The position numbers and the translations under genes were made by a program. The notes beneath the pieces are model-generated. The model saw only the letters and a list, made by a program, of their open reading frames with translations. It was not told the DNA's origin and ran no database searches. This document shows positions 1-5,745 of a stretch of 16,354 bases of DNA, one piece after another (the stretch's first letter is position 1; every line of letters starts with the position of its first letter). This DNA comes from Pseudomonas sp. (GTDB lineage: Bacteria; Pseudomonadota; Gammaproteobacteria; Pseudomonadales; Pseudomonadaceae): positions 22,946 through 39,299 of the forward strand of contig DQGF01000071.1 in NCBI GenBank assembly GCA_003525045.1, in the 5' to 3' direction.

Positions 1-16
1 CAGGCTCGCTCCCACA
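1..16 (+). repeat. REP element, cut by the window edge
   Basis: The first 16 bases (CAGGCTCGCTCCCACA) match the right half of the REP repeats at 4043-4070 and 12116-12140. The left half lies outside the window. It sits downstream of zapE, in the intergenic position usual for these repeats. Confidence 0.7.
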
Positions 17-78
17 GGGGATGTGGTGTGCCAGATAGTTTGGGCTGCCCGTTCCCCCACAGGATTCTGCGGCGCACA

Positions 79-108
79 AAAAAGGGCCTGCATTTGCGGG
101 CCCTTTTT
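79..108 (-). terminator. Rho-independent terminator of zapE (possibly bidirectional)
   Basis: AAAAAGGGCC at 79-88 pairs perfectly with GGCCCTTTTT at 99-108. On the minus strand the GC stem is followed by a run of T. It starts about 17 bases past the zapE stop. The A/T symmetry would also let it stop transcription arriving from the other side. Confidence 0.9.
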
Positions 109-124
109 CATTTTCCGAAATGTC

Positions 125-1219
125 CTACGGCTTATGCGCCCGCGACAGAAACTCGTGGGACTGCATTTCCAGCAGACGGCTGAGCGTGCGCTGGAACTCG
201 AAGTTCAGGCGACCGCCGGTGTAGAGGTCTTTAAGCTCGACTTCGGCAGAGATGATCAGCTTCACATTACGGTCGTAGAACTCGTCGACCATGTTGATAA
301 AACGTCGGGCGATGTCGTCGGTGGTGACGCTCATCTGCTCGACGCCGCTGAGCAACACGGCGTGGAAGATCTTGCCCAGTTCGATGTAATCGTTCTGGCT
401 GCGCGGGCCGTCGCACAGTTCGCGGAAGTCGAACCAGGCCACGTCATCACAGGTGCGCAAGGCACGGATCTCGCGGTTCTCGATCATCAGCACGTCGTTT
501 TCGATGGCGGCCGTGCATTCCGGTGTCAGGGCGCGAAAGCTCTTGCGCAGGCTCTCGTGGGACGCCTCGTCCAGCGGGAAGTGGAACAGTTCGGCTTGTT
601 CGAGGTGACGCAGACGGTAATCGACACCGCTGTCGACGTTGACGATCTCGGTGTTCTGCTTGATCAGCGCAATGGCCGGCAGGAAACGCGCACGTTGCAG
701 ACCATCTTTGTACAGGCCGTCTGGCACGATGTTCGACGTTGCGACCAAGGTCACCCCGTTTTTGAACAGTTCTTCCATCAACGTGCCGAGGATCATCGCG
801 TCGGTGATGTCGGACACGAAAAACTCATCGAAGCAGATCACCCGTGCTTCGTCGGAAAAACGTTTGGCGATAATGGTCAGCGGGTTTTTCTCGCCGCCCA
901 GGGTCTTCATCTCTTCATGCACGCGCTTCATGAAGCGGTGGAAGTGGGTGCGGACCTTTTCCTTGAACGGCAGCGCTTCAAAGAAGGTGTCGACCAGGTA
1001 GGTCTTGCCGCGACCAACGCCGCCCCAGAAGTACAGGCCCTTGACTGGCGCCTGTTCTTTCTTGCCAAACAGTTTGCCGAGCAGGCCCGGCTTGTTGTTC
1101 GACGCAGCGACCAGATCGTCGTACAGGCGCTGCAGATGGCGCACCGCAGTTTCCTGCGCGGCGTCATGGAAAAATTCCGGGCGTTTCAGATCAGCTTGAT
1201 ATCGTTCTAGGGGCGTCAT
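125..1219 (-). CDS. zapE: Cell division protein ZapE (AFG1/LACE1-like AAA+ ATPase)
   Basis: This 364-residue protein is a full-length member of the AFG1/LACE1 ATPase family. Walker A is GGVGRGKT at residues 66-73, Walker B is ICFDEF near residues 128-133, and a sensor-like ATSN follows near 160. The C-terminal YTGGRLNFEFQRTLSRL is characteristic of the family. In E. coli, ZapE (YhcM) interacts with FtsZ at the septum and is needed under heat or low oxygen; that role is transferred from the family. The ATG at 1219 has no strong Shine-Dalgarno sequence, but the protein begins MTPLERYQADL as expected. It lies downstream of trpS and has its own promoter candidate. zapG/yhcB, its neighbour in E. 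coli, is about 2.2 kb away here. Confidence 0.95.
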   Translation of the reverse strand: MTPLERYQADLKRPEFFHDAAQETAVRHLQRLYDDLVAASNNKPGLLGKLFGKKEQAPVKGLYFWGGVGRGKTYLVDTFFEALPFKEKVRTHFHRFMKRVHEEMKTLGGEKNPLTIIAKRFSDEARVICFDEFFVSDITDAMILGTLMEELFKNGVTLVATSNIVPDGLYKDGLQRARFLPAIALIKQNTEIVNVDSGVDYRLRHLEQAELFHFPLDEASHESLRKSFRALTPECTAAIENDVLMIENREIRALRTCDDVAWFDFRELCDGPRSQNDYIELGKIFHAVLLSGVEQMSVTTDDIARRFINMVDEFYDRNVKLIISAEVELKDLYTGGRLNFEFQRTLSRLLEMQSHEFLSRAHKP

Positions 1220-1252
1220 AATTCGTTAGCAAGGCAACAAAAACGGGCCGCC

Positions 1253-1281
1253 ACTGTAGCGACGGTCCGGGGGAATGGCAA
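1253..1281 (-). promoter_or_regulatory. Sigma-70 promoter candidate for zapE
   Basis: On the minus strand, TTGCCA (1281-1276) and TACAGT (1258-1253) are separated by exactly 17 bases. They match the consensus at 5/6 and 4/6 positions. Transcription would start near 1246, about 27 bases before the zapE ATG. The -35 box lies inside an inverted repeat with 7-bp arms, CGGTCCG (1263-1269) and CGGACCG (1294-1300). Confidence 0.6.
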
Positions 1282-1309
1282 TCGGCCCTTGGTCGGACCG
1301 AGCCGTTGA

Positions 1310-2665
1310 TTATTCCTGAACCGGGGTCAGGGCAACCCGCAAGGTGTCGATGGCGACGTCGCGAGCGGCGTTGTCAGCAAATGTCGGGCTGTCGGCCACA
1401 CACTCGCCTTCCAGCCAGACGCTGAAGCTCATTTCTTCACTGCGCACATCCAACGGCTGACCCGATTGCAACTGCTTGGTCACTTGACCTGCGGTTTTGC
1501 CGTCGGCGAAGTTGCGCGACAGCAGCAGTTGCTCGCCATCGGCCGCCAGCAGACGGAAACGGAAACTGCTGTCTTCTTCGCGGAAACTGACGAAACGCGC
1601 GGCTTTCGCAGCTTTCTTCTTGGTGGTCGCTGTAACTTGGGTCTGGGCGACGAAAGAACGCAGGCCAACCGCTTCACGCAGTTCGTGGAGGAATGGCGTG
1701 GCGACCGAACGGGCCTTTTTCGCACCGATTTGCAGGATGTCTTCCAGGTCTGCCGGACGTTCGATCAGCTGGTAGTAACGCTCGCGGGACTCGCCCAATT
1801 CGCTGTCGAGCAGTTGGAACAGACGATTCTTCGCCTCGCCCCAACCCAGGCCCTGCAACAGTTCGCTGCGGAATTCGGCGGACTGCGCCGGGGTCGCGAA
1901 CGCCTGGAACAAGGTGAACAGGTGCGAGTTATCCGGATCTTTCGCTTCGCCCGGCGCACGGGAGTCGGTGACGATCCGTGAGATCGCGTCCTTCATTTCC
2001 TTGGCGCTGCTGAACAACGGAATGGTGTTGTCGTAGCTCTTCGACATTTTGCGACCGTCGAGGCCTGGCAGCGTGGCGACGCTTTCTTCGATCAGCGCCT
2101 CGGGCATGGTGAAAAACTCTTTGCCCTGGCCGAACAGGTGGTTGAAGCGCTGGCCGATGTCCCTGGCCATTTCCACGTGTTGGATCTGGTCACGACCCAC
2201 CGGCACCTTGTGGGCGTTGAACATCAGAATGTCCGCCGCCATCAGCACCGGGTAGCTGTACAGGCCCATGGTGATGCCGGCGTCCGGGTCTTCGCCGGTC
2301 TCGACGTTCTTGTCCACCGACGCCTTGTAGGCGTGGGCGCGGTTGAGCAGGCCCTTGGCCGCAACGCAGGTCAGCAGCCAGGTCAGCTCAGGAATTTCCG
2401 GAATGTCGGACTGGCGATAGAAGGTCACGCGGTCGACATCCAGGCCACCGGCCAGCCAGGTCGCGGCGATTTCCAGACGCGAGCGCTGGATGCGCAGCGG
2501 GTCATCGCATTTGATCAGGGCGTGGTAGTCGGCCAGGAAGTAGAACGAATCGGCATTGCTGTCGCGACTGGCAAGGATTGCCGGACGGATGGCGCCGGCA
2601 TAGTTGCCCAGGTGCGGCGTGCCGGTGGTGGTGATGCCGGTGAGGATACGGGTACGAGTCGTCAT
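1310..2665 (-). CDS. trpS: Tryptophanyl-tRNA synthetase, long form with C-terminal extension
   Basis: TrpS charges tRNA-Trp in the cytoplasm. The class I signatures are clear: the HIGH-equivalent PHLGN at residues 17-21 and KMSKS at 206-210, within a Rossmann core ending near residue 336. A Lys/Ala-rich linker (about 348-356) leads to an extra domain at roughly 358-451 that typical TrpS of about 330 residues lacks. Within it, the stretch from SSFRFRLL to TAGQVTKQLQ looks like the small YegP/DUF1508 fold, by eye only. The start is placed at ATG 2665 because MTTRTRILTG is the family N-terminus. A TTG at 2689 would add eight residues with no support. The gene follows the hydrolase with about 24 bases between stop and start, so the two are probably co-transcribed. 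Confidence 0.96.
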   Translation of the reverse strand: MTTRTRILTGITTTGTPHLGNYAGAIRPAILASRDSNADSFYFLADYHALIKCDDPLRIQRSRLEIAATWLAGGLDVDRVTFYRQSDIPEIPELTWLLTCVAAKGLLNRAHAYKASVDKNVETGEDPDAGITMGLYSYPVLMAADILMFNAHKVPVGRDQIQHVEMARDIGQRFNHLFGQGKEFFTMPEALIEESVATLPGLDGRKMSKSYDNTIPLFSSAKEMKDAISRIVTDSRAPGEAKDPDNSHLFTLFQAFATPAQSAEFRSELLQGLGWGEAKNRLFQLLDSELGESRERYYQLIERPADLEDILQIGAKKARSVATPFLHELREAVGLRSFVAQTQVTATTKKKAAKAARFVSFREEDSSFRFRLLAADGEQLLLSRNFADGKTAGQVTKQLQSGQPLDVRSEEMSFSVWLEGECVADSPTFADNAARDVAIDTLRVALTPVQE

Positions 2666-2689
2666 GGGTAATCGCTTGTCAGACTGCAA

Positions 2690-3319
2690 TCAATTCGAAA
2701 GACGCGGCAGGATCAGATCCTTGAGATCGGTCAGCTTGCCATGAAAAAAGTGTCCGCATTCTGCCACTTTCAGCAGCTCATGGGGGCGCTCGAGTTTCCC
2801 GGACCAGTCGTAGACCACTTGCGGATCGATGACTTCGTCGGTTTCCGGCTGGATCAGGGTCAGCTCTCCTTGCTGCGGCAGTTGATCCTGATCACCCAGG
2901 CGCATGACCGCGGGCGCGATCATGAACAGGTGCTGGAGCTGCTCGCCTTGGGCTTCCAGGCGTCCGCCGAGACTTGCTGCAACAAAACCGCCGAAAGAAA
3001 AACCGAACAGGGTCAGGGGCAAGTCAGGATGTTTGGCTCGCAGCCATTCGGCGGCGGCCTGGGCATCGTCGACTTCGCCGGTGCCCATGTCGTGGCTGCC
3101 TTCACTGGCACCGACGCCACGGTAGTTGAAGCGCAAGGTAATCAAACCGCCGTCGCGGGCGGTGCGCTGCAGGGTCGAGACCACTTTATTGAGCATGGTG
3201 CCGCCCTGCACCGGGTTCGGATGACAGATCAGCGCCAGGCCGCGGGGCTGCTCGTTGTCAAGGTAGAGGGCTTCCAATTGACCCACCGGGCCATCAATCA
3301 CTACAGGGGTTTCGCGCAT
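2690..3319 (-). CDS. Small alpha/beta hydrolase (COG2945-like)
   Basis: A 209-residue alpha/beta hydrolase. It shows the early CHPNPVQGG segment (32-40), FNYRGVGASEG (64-74), the nucleophile elbow GFSFGG (106-111, Ser108), an acid candidate at Asp161 or Asp165, and the terminal ECGHFFHG with His190. This matches the COG2945 group of predicted hydrolases, whose physiological substrate is not known. Two starts are plausible. ATG 3319 has no good ribosome site, while TTG 3325 has GGAG eight bases upstream and would add two residues. A longer reading overlapping zapG at 3472 is unlikely. It probably leads a transcript with trpS. Confidence 0.85.
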   Translation of the reverse strand: MRETPVVIDGPVGQLEALYLDNEQPRGLALICHPNPVQGGTMLNKVVSTLQRTARDGGLITLRFNYRGVGASEGSHDMGTGEVDDAQAAAEWLRAKHPDLPLTLFGFSFGGFVAASLGGRLEAQGEQLQHLFMIAPAVMRLGDQDQLPQQGELTLIQPETDEVIDPQVVYDWSGKLERPHELLKVAECGHFFHGKLTDLKDLILPRLSN

Positions 3320-3324
3320 AAGCA

Positions 3325-3340
3325 AGGAAGGAACTCCGTG
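3325..3340 (-). promoter_or_regulatory. Ribosome binding site favouring a TTG start for the hydrolase
   Basis: On the minus strand GGAG is followed by eight bases and then TTG (3325-3323). The in-frame ATG at 3319 sits 14 bases from the same GGAG, too far for normal spacing. The start codon is therefore undecided between TTG 3325 and ATG 3319. Confidence 0.4.
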
Positions 3341-3404
3341 ACCTCGAATCGGGTCGACTCGTCTAGCAAATTGTCTGTGCCAATCTATTGCGAGTGAATC
3401 GCGG

Positions 3405-3410
3405 TATACA
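3405..3410 (+). promoter_or_regulatory. Possible -10 box of zapG
   Basis: TATACA stands 54 bases before the zapG start in the divergent region shared with the hydrolase. No matching -35 hexamer is visible at 16-18 bases, so this is only a weak candidate. Confidence 0.25.
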
Positions 3411-3463
3411 GCGCAGGTTCGAGCCGTTAACGTAAAGCAAAGCCGTTTATAGAGGAAGGACTC

Positions 3464-3898
3464 GTGGAACACTCGCTCTTAGTTTGGTTGTTGCCGACTC
3501 TTGCCCTGGTTGTGGGTGTCGCCATTGGATTCCTGATCGCTCGCCTGGTGCCGAATGCCGCGCCTAACCGCACGCAACGTCAGCTGGATGACGTTCAGGA
3601 ACGTTTCGACAGTTATCAGAACGAGGTGGTTACCCACTTCAACAGCACTGCAACACTGGTCAAGAAACTGACTGCGAGCTATCAGGAAGTGCAGGATCAT
3701 CTCGCCGAAGGTGCCAACCGTCTGGCCCTGGACGAGCAGACTCGCCAACGCTTGCTGGCCGCCCTGCACGCCGACGCGTCGCAGGCTCCACGGGAACGCC
3801 TGACGCCCCCGCGCAATCAGGAGCCGCCTCGCGATTATGCACCGAAAGCCCCGAATGCGCCGGGTATGCTCGATGAGCATTATGGCCTGAAGAAGTAA
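3464..3898 (+). CDS. zapG: DUF1043 inner-membrane protein, YhcB/ZapG
   Basis: A 144-residue protein with one N-terminal transmembrane helix (about residues 6-28, PTLALVVGVAIGFLIARLV). A cytoplasmic coiled-coil stretch follows (about 38-100), then a Pro-rich disordered tail ending in EHYGLKK. This is the layout of DUF1043/YhcB (132 residues in E. coli), an inner-membrane protein linked to divisome function, envelope biosynthesis and cell shape. Start is GTG 3464, preceded by AGGAAGGA at 3453-3460. It is transcribed alone: the hydrolase-trpS genes diverge from it and a terminator follows. Its closeness to zapE mirrors the yhcB-yhcM neighbourhood of E. coli. Confidence 0.9.
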   Translation: MEHSLLVWLLPTLALVVGVAIGFLIARLVPNAAPNRTQRQLDDVQERFDSYQNEVVTHFNSTATLVKKLTASYQEVQDHLAEGANRLALDEQTRQRLLAALHADASQAPRERLTPPRNQEPPRDYAPKAPNAPGMLDEHYGLKK

Positions 3899-3917
3899 TC
3901 AGGTTTCGCGCGACATG

Positions 3918-3956
3918 AAAAAGCCCTCGGATGAGTGATTGTCCGGGGGCTTTTTT
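3918..3956 (+). terminator. Rho-independent terminator of zapG
   Basis: GCCCTCGGA (3923-3931) pairs with TCCGGGGGC (3942-3950) with one G-T wobble, flanked by A5 on the left and T6 at 3951-3956. It begins about 20 bases after the zapG stop. Confidence 0.92.
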
Positions 3957-3990
3957 GTTTCTGATGGTTAGGCTTGCCTGATCCGGCCTC

Positions 3991-4011
3991 TTCGCGAGCA
4001 GGCTCCACACA
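3991..4011 (+). repeat. REP element, degenerate (internal deletion)
   Basis: The sequence begins as a full REP (TTCGCGAGCAGGCT) but goes straight to CCACACA, missing about five bases (CGCTC) found in the intact copies. With the reverse copy at 4043-4070 it makes a REPIN-like inverted pair with one damaged arm. Confidence 0.75.
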
Positions 4012-4042
4012 GGTGACCGCGTATTTATCAAGCACTCGGTCC

Positions 4043-4070
4043 AATGTGGGAGCGAGCCTGCTCGCGAAGG
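4043..4070 (-). repeat. REP element, intact
   Basis: This is an intact reverse-orientation copy of the Pseudomonas REP: TGTGGGAGCGAGCCTGCTCG lies within it, followed by CGAAGG. It contains the CGAGCCTGCTCG imperfect hairpin typical of the family. Confidence 0.85.
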
Positions 4071-4110
4071 CGTTGTGTCAGACAACTTTCATGTCGACTG
4101 ACACGCCCCC

Positions 4111-4134
4111 TTCGCGAGCAAGCCCGCTCCCACA
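4111..4134 (+). repeat. REP element, variant
   Basis: TTCGCGAGCAAGCCCGCTCC followed by CACA is a forward REP with substitutions in the hairpin (AAGCCCG instead of AGGCTCG). It lies 19 bases beyond the 3' end of the OmpA-like gene, where no ordinary terminator is visible, so it may protect or end that transcript. Confidence 0.8.
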
Positions 4135-4152
4135 GTTTTTATTGCGCGGGTG

Positions 4153-4881
4153 TTACGGGTATTGCTGAACGGTGCCTTGCTGCTGGCTACCATATTGCTG
4201 ACCCGGAATCGCCTTGAGGTTAACCTCGACACGGCGATTTTGCGCTCGGCCATTGACGTCACCGTTGCTGGCAACGGGGTTATCCGGACCGGCACCACGG
4301 GCGCTCAAGTTGGTACCGCTGACACCCTGGGAGGTCAGGTAAGTCGCCACGCTTTGGGCGCGACGCTGGGACAGGTCCATGTTGTGCTGGCGGCTGCCGG
4401 TGCTGTCGGTGTAGCCGACGATCTCGATCTGGTTCTGACTGAATTCCTTGAGCGAGCCCGCCAGGTTGTTCAGCGGCTGATAGAAGCTCGAGGCGATGTT
4501 CGCCGAATCAGTGGCGAAGGTGATGTTGCCCGGCATGATCAGCTTGATCTGATCGCCCTCACGCTGCACTTCAACCCCAGTGTTGGCCATGCTGGCCCGC
4601 AGTTTTTTCTCTTGCTGGTCGGCGTAGTAACCATACCCGGCAGCGGAAGCACCCACCACGGCGGCACCGATCAGCGCGCCCTTGCCACGGTTGTTATGGT
4701 CGATGGCGGCGCCAGCCAGCGCACCGGCCAGGGCGCCGAGCCCGCCGTATTTGGCGGTTTTACTCATACCCGTGGAACCACTCTCGGCCTGGCCCTGGTT
4801 GTCGTAAGGGTTAGGCGAGGCGCAGCCAGACAGCAAGGCCACAGCCGTAGCGACAATAATCAAACGTTGCTTGGTGAACAT
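4153..4881 (-). CDS. OmpA-family outer-membrane lipoprotein (YiaD-like)
   Basis: A 242-residue lipoprotein. The signal peptide ends in the lipobox LLSGC, with the acylated Cys at residue 20, followed by ASPN (no Asp at +2, consistent with outer-membrane sorting). A glycine-zipper segment at about 45-86 precedes the C-terminal OmpA domain (about 118-224). That domain shows ITFATDS, GYTDSTGS, N167, LSQRRAQSV and the closing NRRVEVNL; Asp159 and Arg174 are the expected contacts to diaminopimelate in peptidoglycan. Zipper plus OmpA matches YiaD of E. coli rather than the shorter Pal or YfiB. ATG 4881 has GGAG seven bases upstream. It should anchor the outer membrane to the wall. A Gln-rich tail (228-242) is unusual but short. 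Confidence 0.88.
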   Translation of the reverse strand: MFTKQRLIIVATAVALLSGCASPNPYDNQGQAESGSTGMSKTAKYGGLGALAGALAGAAIDHNNRGKGALIGAAVVGASAAGYGYYADQQEKKLRASMANTGVEVQREGDQIKLIMPGNITFATDSANIASSFYQPLNNLAGSLKEFSQNQIEIVGYTDSTGSRQHNMDLSQRRAQSVATYLTSQGVSGTNLSARGAGPDNPVASNGDVNGRAQNRRVEVNLKAIPGQQYGSQQQGTVQQYP

Positions 4882-4996
4882 TAATAGCTCCTACTTTTAT
4901 GCATTCTGTGGTGCAACGGACCAAGGCGTCAGCCTTTGCGGGCGTTGGATCATTTTTATCTGAAAAAATTCCACCCTGGCTTTTCTCAAATACAGG

Positions 4997-5641
4997 TCAA
5001 GCGCGCACAAATGGGTTCTCGCGCATCTCCTCGCCCAGGCGAGTGTCAGGACCATGCCCCGTCACCACCGTCGCTTCTTCATCGAGGGTATACAGCCGCT
5101 GCTTGATCGAGCGCACGATGGTCGCCTGATCGCCACCCCACAAATCCGTACGCCCTACTCCGCGCCGGAACAAGGTGTCACCGGCAATCAGCAATTTGGC
5201 TTCGGCAAACCAGAAACTCATGGAACCCGGGGTATGCCCCGGCGTGTGCAATGCGACGCCACAGCCGCAAGCCAGTTCTTCATCATCGGCCAACCAGCGA
5301 TCCGGCGACGGCACCGGCGTGTAGGGCACACCGAACATCTGGCATTGCATCTCCAGGTTGTCCCAGAGGAATTGATCTTCCTTGTGCAAATGCAGGGTCG
5401 CGCCGGTTTTCTCTTTCAACTGACCGGAGGCCAGGAAGTGATCCAGATGCGCGTGGGTGTGAATGATGCTGACGACCTTCAGGCCCAGGGCATCGAGGCG
5501 TGCCAGGATCAATTCATGATTGCCGCCCGGGTCGACCACGATGGCTTTTTTCGTGATCGGGTCGCCGATGATTGTGCAGTTGCACTGCAAGGGGCCGACG
5601 GGGAAGGTTTCGCGGATGAGGGCTGTATTCGGGGTTTGCAT
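4997..5641 (-). CDS. gloC: Metallo-beta-lactamase-fold hydrolase, glyoxalase II type (GloC/YcbL)
   Basis: A 214-residue MBL-fold enzyme with the full binuclear metal set: HTHAHLDH at 61-68, His136 in TPGHTPGS, Asp155 in AGDTLF and His196 in TGHGPDT. It lacks the C-terminal helical domain of classical GloB and has the length of E. coli YcbL (GloC, about 215 residues), which hydrolyses S-lactoylglutathione in methylglyoxal detoxification. A broader thioesterase role cannot be excluded. ATG 5641 is chosen because AGGA stands eight bases upstream and MQTPNTALIRETFPVGP suits the family; an in-frame reading from 5689 lacks support. It is divergent from the kinase operon across 104 bases. Confidence 0.88.
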   Translation of the reverse strand: MQTPNTALIRETFPVGPLQCNCTIIGDPITKKAIVVDPGGNHELILARLDALGLKVVSIIHTHAHLDHFLASGQLKEKTGATLHLHKEDQFLWDNLEMQCQMFGVPYTPVPSPDRWLADDEELACGCGVALHTPGHTPGSMSFWFAEAKLLIAGDTLFRRGVGRTDLWGGDQATIVRSIKQRLYTLDEEATVVTGHGPDTRLGEEMRENPFVRA

Positions 5642-5745
5642 GGGTTTAATCCTGATGCCAAGGCTGGGTACTGCGGTTGTGATCCGCAAAATTGATAGGT
5701 TATCCTCGCGCCGCGCCTATTTTGAAACAAGACGGCAGGAAGCCA
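5642..5745. promoter_or_regulatory. Divergent promoter region, gloC and kinase operon
   Basis: These 104 bases must carry the start signals for both directions. A short inverted repeat, TGCGG (5672-5676) and CCGCA (5684-5688) with a 7-base gap, lies near the middle. No convincing sigma-70 pair is visible. TTGTGA (5677-5682) with TTATCC (5700-5705) has 17-base spacing toward the triad but a poor -10. Confidence 0.35.
5737..5742 (+). promoter_or_regulatory. Ribosome binding site that decides the kinase start
   Basis: AGGAAG ends three bases before ATG 5746. It is too far (17 bases from AGGA) from the next ATG at 5758, and the upstream TTG at 5692 has no such site. This fixes the start at 5746. 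Confidence 0.7.

Noticed and set aside
23..1210. 395-codon open frame on the plus strand opposite zapE
   Set aside because: It is antisense to a clear ZapE, its residues show no recognisable domain, and GC-rich Pseudomonas genes commonly leave long open antisense frames.
3320..3472. N-terminal extension of the hydrolase into the zapG gene
   Set aside because: It would overlap the divergent zapG start, adds residues unlike the family, and a better start exists at 3319 or 3325.
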